From positions 1,516,200 to 1,580,199 of the forward strand of contig NZ_LR733827.1 of the NCBI RefSeq assembly GCF_902506535.1: a stretch of DNA of 64,000 nt. Reading direction: 5' to 3'. This stretch comes from Pseudomonas sp. 8Z. Its GTDB lineage: Bacteria > Pseudomonadota > Gammaproteobacteria > Pseudomonadales > Pseudomonadaceae. The notes under the pieces are model-generated. The model was not told where the DNA came from. It worked only from the letters and a program-made list of their open reading frames with translations, and ran no database searches. Of the stretch, positions 52,545 to 61,390 are shown piece by piece (the first letter of the stretch is position 1; each line of letters begins with the position of its first letter). Made by a program: the position numbers and the translations under genes.

Positions 52545-54008
52545 ATGTCTATCTCCAGCACCATCAAATCCATCCAGGACATCATGCGCAAGGACGTCGG
52601 CGTCGACGGCGACGCGCAGCGCATTGGCCAGCTCGTGTGGATGCTGTTTCTCAAGATCTTCGATGACCGCGAGTTGGAATGGGAACTGATGAATGGCGAC
52701 TACCGCTCGCCGCTGCCCGACAGTTGCCGCTGGCGCACCTGGGCAGCCAACCCGGAAGGCATCACTGGCGATGAGCTCAAGCACTTCATCGACAACAACC
52801 TGTTCCCGCAACTGCAGAACCTCCACGAATACAGCACCACCCCGGCGGCCTACGTGGTGCGCGGCGTGTTCGAGGATGCCTACAACTACATGAAGTCCGG
52901 CCAACTCATCCGCCAAGTGATCAACAAGATCCAGGAAGGCGTGGACTACAACAAGGCGCAGGAGCGTCACGCCTTCGGCGACATGTACGAGCAACTGCTG
53001 CGCGACCTGCAGAACGCCGGCAATGCCGGCGAGTTCTACACCCCACGCCCGGTCACCGAGTTCATGGTGCGTATGGTCGACCCCAAGTTGCACGAGAAGG
53101 TCATGGATCCGGCATGCGGCACTGGCGGCTTCCTCACCTGCGCCATCGAGCACAAGCGCAATCGCTACGCCAATACCGCCGACGACGAGCGCGTGCTGCA
53201 AGCCAGCATCTTCGGCGTGGAGAAAAAGCCGCTGCCGCACCTGCTTGCTACCACCAACATGATCCTGCACGGCATCGAAGTGCCCAGCCAGATCAAGCAC
53301 GACAACACCCTGGGCCGCCCCTTGATCAGTTGGGGGCCGAGCGAACGGGTCGATTGCATCGTCGCCAACCCGCCGTTCGGCGGCATGGAAGAAGACGGCA
53401 TCGAGAGCAACTTCCCCGCGGCCTTCCGCACCCGCGAAACCGCCGACCTGTTTCTGGTGCTGATCATGCACCTGCTCAAGGACGGCGGCCGCGCCGCCGT
53501 GGTGCTGCCCGATGGCTTTCTGTTCGGTGAAGGCATCAAGAGCCGCATCAAGGAAAAACTGCTGACCGAATGCAACCTGCACAGCATCGTTCGCCTGCCC
53601 AATGGCGTGTTCAACCCCTACACCGGCATCAAGACCAACCTGCTGTTCTTCACCAAGGGCACGCCCACCAAAAACGTGTGGTTCTACGAGCACCAGTACC
53701 CGGCAGGCGTTAAGAACTACTCCAAGACCAAGCCCATGCGCCTTGAAGAGTTCGCCGTCGAAGAAGCATGGTGGGGCAACGAGGCCGATGGCTTTGCCGC
53801 ACGGGTGGAGAACGAGTTCGCCTGGAAGGTCAGCCTGGACGAGATCAAGGCGCGCAACTGGAACCTGGACTGCAAGAACCCGCATATCGGCGAGCAGATC
53901 AACCACGACCCGGACGAGCTGCTGCGTAACTACGCCGCCCTGCAAGGCGAGATTGGCGAGCTGCGTGACCAGATCAAGGCCGTGCTGGCCGAAGCGCTGG
54001 AACGCTAG
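52545..54008 (+). CDS. hsdM: Type I DNA methyltransferase M subunit
   Basis: HsdM methylates adenine at N6 within the target chosen by HsdS. The 487 residues have an N-terminal helical HsdM_N domain (SISSTIKSIQDIMRKDVGVD), then a catalytic domain with the SAM motif DPACGTGGFL (188-197) and the N6-adenine motif NPPF (275-278). GEFYTPRPVTEFM precedes it, as in type IB enzymes. It lies between the radical SAM and rhuM-fic genes. Confidence 0.97.
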   Translation: MSISSTIKSIQDIMRKDVGVDGDAQRIGQLVWMLFLKIFDDRELEWELMNGDYRSPLPDSCRWRTWAANPEGITGDELKHFIDNNLFPQLQNLHEYSTTPAAYVVRGVFEDAYNYMKSGQLIRQVINKIQEGVDYNKAQERHAFGDMYEQLLRDLQNAGNAGEFYTPRPVTEFMVRMVDPKLHEKVMDPACGTGGFLTCAIEHKRNRYANTADDERVLQASIFGVEKKPLPHLLATTNMILHGIEVPSQIKHDNTLGRPLISWGPSERVDCIVANPPFGGMEEDGIESNFPAAFRTRETADLFLVLIMHLLKDGGRAAVVLPDGFLFGEGIKSRIKEKLLTECNLHSIVRLPNGVFNPYTGIKTNLLFFTKGTPTKNVWFYEHQYPAGVKNYSKTKPMRLEEFAVEEAWWGNEADGFAARVENEFAWKVSLDEIKARNWNLDCKNPHIGEQINHDPDELLRNYAALQGEIGELRDQIKAVLAEALER

Positions 54009-54030
54009 TGAACACCTGGGGAGCACGAGC

Positions 54031-55002
54031 ATGAACAGCGAAATTGCGATCTATGAAAGCGCCAACGGCCAGATCGCCGTCACCGTCGAGCACGACAGTG
54101 TCTGGCTGAGACAGGAACAACTGGCCGTGCTGTTTGGTCGTGACCGTACAGTGATCGGCCGGCATATTCGCAATGTATTCGCCGAGGGCGAGCTGGAGCG
54201 TGAAAGCAATGTGCAAAATCTGCACATTGCCGGCTCCGACAAGCCTGTAGCCTTTTACAACCTCGACGTGATCATCTCGCTGGGCTACCGGGTCAAATCG
54301 CGCGAGGGCACACGCTTCAGGCAATGGGCCAATCAAGTACTCAAGCAACACCTGACCCAAGGCTACACCCTCAACCGCGAACGCTTCGAGGCCAACGCCC
54401 GCGAGCTGGAAGCGGCGCTGGAACTGGTGCGCAAGACGGCACGCGCGCCCGAGCTGGATAGCGAGGGTGGCCGTGGGCTGGTGGAAATCGTCAGCCGCTA
54501 CACCCAGACCTTTCTCTGGCTGCAGCGTTATGACGAAGGCCTGCTCAGCGAACCCGCCGGCAGTCCCGGTGGTGAATTGCCCAGCCTGGCCAGCGCGCGC
54601 CAGCACCTGCAGGGGCTGAAAGCCCAGTTGATGGCCCGCAGCGAAGCCAGCGACCTGTTCGCCCGCGAACGCGGCGACGGCCTCGCCGCGCTGCTCGGCA
54701 ACCTGCAGCAAAGCGTATTCGGCGAACCGGCCTACCCCAGCCTGGAAAGCAAGGCCGCGCACCTGCTGTATTTCGTGGTCAAGAACCACCCCTTCGCCGA
54801 TGGCAACAAACGCAGCGGCGCCTACCTGTTCGTCGACTTCCTGCACCGTAACGGTCGCCTGCTCGATGCCCAGGGCAACCCGCTGATCAACGACACCGGC
54901 CTGGCCGCGCTGACCCTGCTGGTCGCCGAGTCCGCCCCGGCACAGAAAGACACCCTTATTCGCCTGATCATGAACATGCTCGCCCCGGAACCTCGCCCAT
55001 GA
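54031..55002 (+). CDS. RhuM-type N-domain / Fic domain protein
   Basis: The 323-residue protein has an N-terminal RhuM domain (residues 5-120: VWLRQEQLAVLFGRDRTVIG, NVFAEGELERESNVQN, FYNLDVIISLGYRVKS), seen in Salmonella RhuM and in many restriction loci. A linker leads to a C-terminal Fic domain with HPFADGNKR (253-261). Fic AMP-transferases normally have HPFxxGNGR; the Lys in GNK is Doc-like, so the transferase chemistry is uncertain. The start is the ATG at 54031, 22 bases after hsdM; its stop overlaps hsdS (ATGA). Its role with the restriction enzyme is not known; a toxin or guard function is inference. Confidence 0.88.
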   Translation: MNSEIAIYESANGQIAVTVEHDSVWLRQEQLAVLFGRDRTVIGRHIRNVFAEGELERESNVQNLHIAGSDKPVAFYNLDVIISLGYRVKSREGTRFRQWANQVLKQHLTQGYTLNRERFEANARELEAALELVRKTARAPELDSEGGRGLVEIVSRYTQTFLWLQRYDEGLLSEPAGSPGGELPSLASARQHLQGLKAQLMARSEASDLFARERGDGLAALLGNLQQSVFGEPAYPSLESKAAHLLYFVVKNHPFADGNKRSGAYLFVDFLHRNGRLLDAQGNPLINDTGLAALTLLVAESAPAQKDTLIRLIMNMLAPEPRP

Positions 55003-56642
55003 CCGCTTTGCTCACCGACAACCTGCCACTGCTGGCCGGCGCGCCCAATGGCATCAAAAAGCTGCGCGAGCTGATTCTGGAACTGGCGGTGCGCGGCAAG
55101 CTGGTGCCGCAAGATCCGAATGATGAGCCAGCCAGTGAGCTGCTCAAGCGGATTGCCGAGGAAAAGGCGCGCCTGGTGGCTGAGGGGAAGATCAAGAAGC
55201 AGAAGCTGCTGCCTGAGATTACAGACGAAGAAAAGCCATTTCAGCTCCCGACTGGCTGGGAGTGGGTACGCCTTGACTCTTTGCTGAAGAAAATTGGGGC
55301 CGGAAGTACGCCATTGGGCGGGAAGCAGGCCTACGTCGCAAATGGAGTCAAATTTCTTCGGTCTCAGAACGTATGGAATGAAGGACTTCGGCTCAATGAG
55401 GTCGCTTTCATTCCAGAAGAAACCCACCAAAAAATGTCGGGCACACATGTTGAGGCAGGCGACTTACTGTTCAACATCACAGGGGCATCTATTGGTAGAT
55501 GCGCTGCAGTCCCAACTGACTTTGATACGGGTAACGTAAGTCAGCACGTGACCATTATTCGCCCAGTTTCGGGGGCAACCCAGACGTTCCTTCACATAGC
55601 GCTTATCTCACAACTGGTTCAGCAAACCGTAATGGATGTGCAGGTAGGTGTTTCGCGTGAAGGGCTCAGCATTGGGAAGTTGGCCCAATTCTTAATTCCG
55701 TTCCCTCCTGAAGTCGAACAACACCGCATCGTTGCCAAAGTCGATGGGCTGATGGCCCTGTGCGACCGGCTGGAAGCCCGGCAGACCGATGCCGACAGCG
55801 CCCATGTCCAACTGATGCAGACGCTGCTGGACAGCCTGACCCAGGCCCGCGATGCCGAGGACTTTGCGCAAAGCTGGCAGCGCCTGGCCGAACACTTCCA
55901 CACCCTGTTCACTACCGAATCCAGTATCGACGCCCTCAAGCAAAACCTGCTGCAACTAGCGGTGATGGGCAAACTGGTGCCGCAAGATCCCAACGATGAA
56001 TCAGCAATGTCGTTCCTGAAAGTGAACGGTATCGAGGGCAAGCCTTACACATTGCATGGATGGGCCAAGGCTCAATTGGGACAACTAGGTGAGGTTTTGG
56101 GCGGCTCAACGCCTAGCAAAGCAAATAGCCAGTTTTGGGACGGGAATATCCCTTGGGTCTCGCCCAAAGATATGAAGCGTCCAGTGATTCATGACTCCGA
56201 AGATCACGTATCGCCCAAAGCGCTAGAGGAAACCTCACTAAAGGCCATTCCTCCAAACAGTCTGCTTATGGTTGTGCGAGGCATGATCCTGGCGCACTCC
56301 TTTCCCGTCGCCATCACAGCTCGTGAAGTAACTATCAACCAAGATATGAAGGCGCTAGTGCCACCTAGAGAAGTCAGCAGCTATTTGTTGATGTACTTGC
56401 AAGCAGTGAAATCAGTAATGGTTGGTCTTGTTGATCGGTCAAGTCACGGTACATGCAAGCTAGTCTCTGAAAAGCTGTGGGCTCATACCGTGCTTCTACC
56501 ACCACTTGCCGAACAACACCGCATCGTCGCTAAAGTCGATCAACTGATGACGCTCTGCGACCAACTCAAATCCCGCCTTGACCAGGCCCGCCAGGTGCAC
56601 GAGCAACTGGCCAATGCCCTGGTCGAGCAGGCGTTAGCGTGA
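54999..56642 (+). CDS. hsdS: Type I restriction specificity subunit with two target-recognition domains
   Basis: HsdS chooses the bipartite DNA target. It has 547 residues. The first conserved region (about 17-50, ELAVRGKLVPQDPNDEPASE) and TRD1 (about 75-230) are followed by a helical spacer (EQHRIVAKVDGLMALCDRLEAR). The second conserved region repeats the first (LAVMGKLVPQDPNDESAMS, about 320), then comes TRD2 (about 345-500) and a second helix (EQHRIVAKVDQLMTLCDQLKSR). The TRD-coding stretches (55220-55700, 56010-56500) are less GC-rich than the conserved parts, typical of domain exchange. It overlaps both neighbours. Confidence 0.95.
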   Translation: MTALLTDNLPLLAGAPNGIKKLRELILELAVRGKLVPQDPNDEPASELLKRIAEEKARLVAEGKIKKQKLLPEITDEEKPFQLPTGWEWVRLDSLLKKIGAGSTPLGGKQAYVANGVKFLRSQNVWNEGLRLNEVAFIPEETHQKMSGTHVEAGDLLFNITGASIGRCAAVPTDFDTGNVSQHVTIIRPVSGATQTFLHIALISQLVQQTVMDVQVGVSREGLSIGKLAQFLIPFPPEVEQHRIVAKVDGLMALCDRLEARQTDADSAHVQLMQTLLDSLTQARDAEDFAQSWQRLAEHFHTLFTTESSIDALKQNLLQLAVMGKLVPQDPNDESAMSFLKVNGIEGKPYTLHGWAKAQLGQLGEVLGGSTPSKANSQFWDGNIPWVSPKDMKRPVIHDSEDHVSPKALEETSLKAIPPNSLLMVVRGMILAHSFPVAITAREVTINQDMKALVPPREVSSYLLMYLQAVKSVMVGLVDRSSHGTCKLVSEKLWAHTVLLPPLAEQHRIVAKVDQLMTLCDQLKSRLDQARQVHEQLANALVEQALA

Positions 56643-57637
56643 TGGCTTACGACAGGCCGTGGAAGTCCTTCGCCGAGCAATTGGCGTTGCTCAAGTCACG
56701 CGGGATGCAGGTGACCGACGAGGCAGCCGCCCTGCGTTATCTGGAGCGCATCGGCTATTACCGGCTGACGGCTTACTGGTATCCGTTGCGAGTCTTCCAA
56801 CTGGAGCAAGACCCGCTCAGTAAAACCATTCGTACCGTGCGTAGCGATCAATTCGTGGCCGATACCCAGTTCGTCGATGCCGTCGAGCTCTATCTGTTCG
56901 ACAAAAAACTGCGGCTGCTGGTGATGGACGCCTTGGAGCGTATAGAGATTACCTTGCGTGTCGACATTGCCTACCTGCTGGGTCAGCGCAACACCTTCGC
57001 TCATCTGGATGCCAAGGAGCTGCATCCATCCTTTGCCGGTAAGGTCGACAAGCGTACGGGCAAAACCACCTTCGCGATCTGGCAGGAGAAGTACAACGGG
57101 CTGCTGGCGCGCTCCAAAGAGGACTTCGTCAAACACTACCGCGCCAAACACGGCCCCAACTTACCACTCTGGGTAGCGGTCGAGGTCTGGGACTTTGGCG
57201 CGGTGTCTCAGTTGCTGGCCATGATGAAGGTGGCCGATCAGCAACGTATCGCCAGCAAATACGGTGTCAACGATTGGAAGGTGTTCCAGAGCTGGGTGCG
57301 CTCACTCAGCTATTTGCGCAACCTCGCGGCGCACCATAGTCGCCTGTGGAATCGCAACGTGACGGATCAACCCAGCCTGCCAGGCCAGGGCGAAGTGGCC
57401 TGGTGCGATGCATTCATCGGTAAGGCCGATCTGATTGCCAAGCCCTTCCTGCTGCTGGCCATCGCTCGCCATATGGTCAGGGTTGTGTGCCCAGGCACCG
57501 AATGGCATGTGCGCCTGATGCAGCATTTACAGAACTTTCCGACACTGCACTCACAACACAAGCTGTCCATCACTGACATGGGCACACCGGCTGACTGGGA
57601 AAGCTGGTGGGCCGGAGAGATTCAAGCCGGAAAATAA
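56642..57637 (+). CDS. Abi_2 (AbiD/F-like) HEPN-type abortive infection protein
   Basis: From the ATG at 56642 (one-base overlap with the hsdS stop; GTG at 56639 also possible) the protein has 331 residues. The Abi_2 pattern is clear: WKSFAEQLALLKSRGMQVTD, LRYLERIGYYRLTAYWYPLR, ALERIEITLRVDIAYLLG and SLSYLRNLAAHHSRLWNR. The last holds R-x4-H (Arg226, His231) as in HEPN ribonucleases. Abi_2 proteins (AbiD, AbiF) cause abortive infection in lactococci. Here the gene is the last of the restriction operon and has a structured RNA element just downstream. Confidence 0.88.
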   Translation: MAYDRPWKSFAEQLALLKSRGMQVTDEAAALRYLERIGYYRLTAYWYPLRVFQLEQDPLSKTIRTVRSDQFVADTQFVDAVELYLFDKKLRLLVMDALERIEITLRVDIAYLLGQRNTFAHLDAKELHPSFAGKVDKRTGKTTFAIWQEKYNGLLARSKEDFVKHYRAKHGPNLPLWVAVEVWDFGAVSQLLAMMKVADQQRIASKYGVNDWKVFQSWVRSLSYLRNLAAHHSRLWNRNVTDQPSLPGQGEVAWCDAFIGKADLIAKPFLLLAIARHMVRVVCPGTEWHVRLMQHLQNFPTLHSQHKLSITDMGTPADWESWWAGEIQAGK

Positions 57638-57840
57638 AAACCCCCGCGTAAGTTCACTAGGAACCAAGAGGCGGGGGCCGTGTTACGAGCAATGATAGGC
57701 GCCATGCGCAAAAGCGGCAAGCATGGCGCATCCCCACAAAAGCGAGGGGCCTACGCCTGTAAACGCTACGTTGAGGACACGTACGCAGCGCAACCCGCAG
57801 GCATCGGCGCAAGCTCGCCTAACAACGGCTACGGTTTTGA
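57631..57840 (-). ncRNA. Candidate structured small RNA beside the Abi_2 gene, with terminator
   Basis: No protein gene fits here, but the DNA is full of inverted repeats. Read on the minus strand: a stem at 57790-57787/57782-57779 with 57771-57764, a 4-bp hairpin 57749-57746/57735-57732 with a 10-base loop, a perfect 9-bp stem 57729-57721/57707-57699 with a 13-base loop, a possible closing helix 57753-57749/57700-57696, and a final 7-bp stem 57677-57671/57647-57641 followed by TTTTTATTTT. The last is a textbook terminator only on the minus strand. Both middle loops carry the same 8-mer CGCTTTTG (minus strand). Structured RNAs next to abiF genes have been described (abiF RNA motif, from memory). 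The 5' end is a guess; no clear promoter was found. Confidence 0.6.
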
Positions 57841-58012
57841 ATCGCTATAGGTTGAAAACCACCTGCCTGATCAGTCAGAAAATCCGCCGTAATGCGCTTT
57901 TCCATTGGCATCTTTGCCCACCGTCCGGCACAGTCGCCTGCGCCATGCCAGCGGTCTTTGCCGCTATGCTTTAATCGACTTCCCGCAAGGATCAGCCTGG
58001 GCAACGAGAATT

Positions 58013-59644
58013 ATGATGACCCTCACCGTACGCAATCGCATCATCGCCAGTTTCACGCTGATCATCGCCATTCTGGCTCTTCTGGCTGCGGCCTCCTTTT
58101 TGCGCCTCAAGCAGATCGAGGGCGGTACGCAAAGCATGCTCACGGATTCCGTGCCGGGCTCTTACTACATCAGCAAGGCGCAGAACGAGTGGGCACGGCA
58201 CATGCTGGAAACCCGTCGTGCGTTGATCGAAGCGGTCAACGGCCGCAATGTCGGCAACATTGCAAGCCATGTCGAAGCCTTCACCCAGATCGAGGAGAGT
58301 CTCAGAGAACTGCTCGATCAGTATGCGCGCACCATACACCAGGAAGACGACAAGGCGCTGTTCGAGCGCTTCGAGCAGCAGCACAAGTTGTATATGAGCA
58401 AGCATGCACAGTTGCGTGATCTGCTGAGCCGCAACCTGCCTGGTGAAGCCAGTGAGTTCAGTTTCCAGAATGTGTTTCCCGCCTGGGATGCGGGGCAGAA
58501 GGCGCTGGACGAGCTAACCGAAAGCAATCGTCTGCAATCAGACCGCGCTACGCAGAGTATCCGTGATGAAGTGCTCGGTCTGGAGGTCGATCTGCTGCTG
58601 GCCATTTTGTTCGCTGTGGTAGCAGCAGGTGTGTCCGGTTGGCTGCTGATGCGCGCCATCACTCGTCCCGTGCAAAGTATCGTTGGCGCGCTCAAGGAGC
58701 TGGAAAACGGCGACTTGTCGGCCAAGCTCAATCTGCAGCGCCGTGACGAGTTCGGCGCCATCGAGCAAGGCTTCAATACCATGGTCGCCGAGCTCAAAGC
58801 GCTGGTTGGCAATACGCAGCGCTCGGCGGTGCAGATGACCACCTCGGTCACGGAGATTGCCGCCACCTCGCGCCAGCAGCAAGCCACCGCCACGGAAACC
58901 GCCGCCACCACCACCGAAATTGGCGCCACCTCGCGGGAGATTGCCGCCACCTCGCGCGACTTGGTGCGTACCCTGAGCGAGGTGTCCGATACCGCTGATC
59001 AGACCTCCATCCTTGCTGGCACCGGCCAGCTTGGCCTGGCGCGCATGGAAGAGATCATGCATCAGGTGATGGGCGCCGCCGATGTGGTCAACGGCAAGCT
59101 GTCGATCCTCAACGAGAAGGCCGGCAATATCACTCAGGTGGTGACCACCATCGTCAAGGTGGCCGATCAGACCAACCTGCTGTCACTCAACGCCGCCATC
59201 GAGGCGGAGAAGGCCGGTGAATACGGCAAGGGCTTCGCGGTGGTGGCCGTGGAGGTGCGCCGCCTGGCCGATCAGACCGCCGTGGCCACTTACGATATCG
59301 AACAGATGGTGCGCGAGATTCAGTCGGCCGTATCGGCGGGCGTGATGGGCATGGACAAGTTCTCCGAAGAAGTGCGCCGTGGTATCGGCGAGATGACTCA
59401 GATGGGCGATCAGCTCAGCCAGATCATCCAGCAGGTGCAGGCGCTGGCGCCGCGTATTCAGATGGTCAACGAGGGTATGCAGGCGCAGTCCACCGGCGCC
59501 GAGCAGATCAATCAGGCACTGGTGCAACTGAGCGAGGCCAGCAGCCAGACGGTTGATTCGCTGCGCCAGGCGGGCATGGCCATCGATGAGTTGAATCAGG
59601 TGGCCAACAACCTGCGTGTTGGCGTCAATCGCTTCAAGGTCTGA
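58013..59644 (+). CDS. wspA: Methyl-accepting surface sensor WspA
   Basis: This receptor of the Wsp system senses surface contact and drives c-di-GMP synthesis through WspR. From the ATG at 58013 it has 543 residues: TM1 (about 10-32), a four-helix-bundle periplasmic part (about 33-190), TM2 (about 192-214), a HAMP domain, and a signalling domain with the hairpin tip ADQTNLLSLNAAIEAEKAGE followed by GKGFAVVAVEVRRLADQTA. The operon order A-B-C-D-E identifies it as WspA rather than a generic receptor. It lies 3 bases from wspB. Upstream 57841-58012 shows no gene. Confidence 0.93.
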   Translation: MMTLTVRNRIIASFTLIIAILALLAAASFLRLKQIEGGTQSMLTDSVPGSYYISKAQNEWARHMLETRRALIEAVNGRNVGNIASHVEAFTQIEESLRELLDQYARTIHQEDDKALFERFEQQHKLYMSKHAQLRDLLSRNLPGEASEFSFQNVFPAWDAGQKALDELTESNRLQSDRATQSIRDEVLGLEVDLLLAILFAVVAAGVSGWLLMRAITRPVQSIVGALKELENGDLSAKLNLQRRDEFGAIEQGFNTMVAELKALVGNTQRSAVQMTTSVTEIAATSRQQQATATETAATTTEIGATSREIAATSRDLVRTLSEVSDTADQTSILAGTGQLGLARMEEIMHQVMGAADVVNGKLSILNEKAGNITQVVTTIVKVADQTNLLSLNAAIEAEKAGEYGKGFAVVAVEVRRLADQTAVATYDIEQMVREIQSAVSAGVMGMDKFSEEVRRGIGEMTQMGDQLSQIIQQVQALAPRIQMVNEGMQAQSTGAEQINQALVQLSEASSQTVDSLRQAGMAIDELNQVANNLRVGVNRFKV

Positions 59645-59646
59645 AC

Positions 59647-60138
59647 ATGCAGACCTCCAGCAAACCGTCGGCAGGCGAACTGTATCTACAGTTCCAGCTC
59701 GGTGAGGATCGCTATGCACTCGCCGCCCGTGAGGTGGTCGAGGTATTGCCACGGCGGCGCCTCAAGCAGATTCCCGAGGCGCCGGATTGGGTTGCCGGCT
59801 TGCTCGCACATCGTGGCCAGATGATTCCGGTGCTCGACCTCAGCCGCCGCGTGCTCGGTCGCCCGGCCCTGGCGCGCAGCAGTACACGCCTGGTACTGGT
59901 GCATTTCGCGGCGGCCGCCGAGGAGGCTGCCGTGCTGGGGCTGCTGCTGGAGCAGGCCACGCATACGCTGCGCCTGCCTGATGAAGCCTTTCAGTCGAGC
60001 GGCCTGGAAGCAGGCCAGCCGGACTATCTGGGCCCGGTACAGGGCAAAGGGGCGGAGCTGATCCAGCGTATTAAGGTCAGCGGTTTGCTCGATGACACCA
60101 TGCGCGCCTTGCTGTTCCAGACGCAGGGCAGGGGCTGA
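59647..60138 (+). CDS. wspB: CheW-like coupling protein WspB
   Basis: The 163-residue CheW-like protein links WspA to the kinase WspE. Typical segments are YLQFQLGEDRYALAAREVVE, PDWVAGLLAHRGQMIPVLDLS and RLVLVHFAAAAEE. It lies between wspA and wspC. Confidence 0.92.
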   Translation: MQTSSKPSAGELYLQFQLGEDRYALAAREVVEVLPRRRLKQIPEAPDWVAGLLAHRGQMIPVLDLSRRVLGRPALARSSTRLVLVHFAAAAEEAAVLGLLLEQATHTLRLPDEAFQSSGLEAGQPDYLGPVQGKGAELIQRIKVSGLLDDTMRALLFQTQGRG

Positions 60139-60142
60139 CGGC

Positions 60143-61390
60143 ATGATCGAACACATCGAACGCCTGCTCAAAAGCCGCATCGGGCTGGATGCCGAGTCCA
60201 TCGGTCGCAGCGTGATCGAGCGCGCCGTACGCCAACGCATGAACGCCATCGGCCAACCGGCAATCGAGCATTACTGGACGACGCTCAGTGGTTCGCCGCG
60301 TGAGCAGCAGGCGCTGGTCGAAGCCGTGGTGGTGCCGGAAACCTGGTTCTTTCGCTACCCCGAATCATTCAACGCGCTGGCCGGCCTTGCGCTCGAACGT
60401 CTGGCCCAACTCGGCGGCAGTCGCCCGCTGCGTCTGATCAGCCTGCCCTGCTCCAGCGGCGAGGAGCCCTATTCCATCGCCATGGCCTTGCTTGATGCCG
60501 GTCTTGCGCCTTCGCAGTTTCACATCGACGCCCTCGACGTCAGCGACAAGGTGCTGGAGCTGGCACGCCGGGGCCTGTACGGGCGCAATTCGTTCCGTGG
60601 CCAACCGCTCGACTTTCGCCAACGCCACTTCCACGAGCAGGCCGGTGGTTTTTTGCTCGATGCGCGCGTGCGGGCGTGCGTCAGCCTACGCACCGGCAAT
60701 TTGCTCGACCCTGGCCTGTTCGCAGGCCAGGCACCTTACGACTTCATCTTCTGCCGCAACCTGCTGATTTATTTCGACCGCCCCACCCAGGTGCGCGTGC
60801 TGGAGTCGCTCAAGCGCCAGTTGCACAAGGGCGGCACCCTGTTCATCGGCCCGGCAGAAGCCAGCCTGGCCAGTCAAAGCGGCTTGCAGGCTATCGGTCG
60901 CCAGCAGACCTTCGCCTTCTGCCTGGCGCCAGCGCGGCCAGTGCCGCCCCAAGCGCCGCAACCCAGTGCCCCACGCCTGCGCCCGCCGCCTGTGGCGCGG
61001 CCCATTGCACCTGCGCGGCCACGGTCACAGCCCAGCGCCATTGCGCCCGTGGTGCCGGTGGTGCCAGCCACACGCGCCGATGACGCCTGGCAGACCGTCG
61101 CCGAGTTGGCCAACGCTGGGCGCACCGAACAAGCCTGGCAACGCTGCCAAGAGCATCTACAAACGCACGGCCCCAGCGCCGAAGCCTACTACTGGCTGGG
61201 CCTGCTCAGTGACGTGCAGAACAACGTCGAACAGGCCTGCGCCTATTACCGCAAGGCCATCTATCTCGACCCGCAGCACCGTGAGGCGCTCACCCACCTG
61301 GCCGCGCACCTGCAAGCCCAGGGCGACCCGAACGCCGCCCAGCGCCTGTACCGGCGCGCGCAGACCCCGGAGGTAGGCAAGCGTGACTGA
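60143..61390 (+). CDS. wspC: CheR-type receptor methyltransferase WspC
   Basis: WspC methylates WspA. The start MIEHIERLLKSRIGLDAES (60143) gives 415 residues: a CheR domain with VVVPETWFFRYPESFNAL, the SAM-binding LISLPCSSGEEPYSIAMAL and IFCRNLLIYFDRPTQ, then a Pro/Ala-rich linker (about 265-310) and C-terminal TPR repeats (AYYWLGLLSDVQNNVEQA). TPR-bearing CheR is typical of WspC. Its stop overlaps wspD. Confidence 0.93.
   Translation: MIEHIERLLKSRIGLDAESIGRSVIERAVRQRMNAIGQPAIEHYWTTLSGSPREQQALVEAVVVPETWFFRYPESFNALAGLALERLAQLGGSRPLRLISLPCSSGEEPYSIAMALLDAGLAPSQFHIDALDVSDKVLELARRGLYGRNSFRGQPLDFRQRHFHEQAGGFLLDARVRACVSLRTGNLLDPGLFAGQAPYDFIFCRNLLIYFDRPTQVRVLESLKRQLHKGGTLFIGPAEASLASQSGLQAIGRQQTFAFCLAPARPVPPQAPQPSAPRLRPPPVARPIAPARPRSQPSAIAPVVPVVPATRADDAWQTVAELANAGRTEQAWQRCQEHLQTHGPSAEAYYWLGLLSDVQNNVEQACAYYRKAIYLDPQHREALTHLAAHLQAQGDPNAAQRLYRRAQTPEVGKRD

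Noticed and set aside
52527..54032. 501-codon minus-strand open frame opposite hsdM
   Set aside because: Shadow of hsdM, whose catalytic motifs are clear.
57641..57677. Terminator of the abi gene on the plus strand
   Set aside because: The hairpin has its T-tract on the minus-strand side only; on the plus strand it is followed by CCGTG, so it suits a minus-strand transcript.
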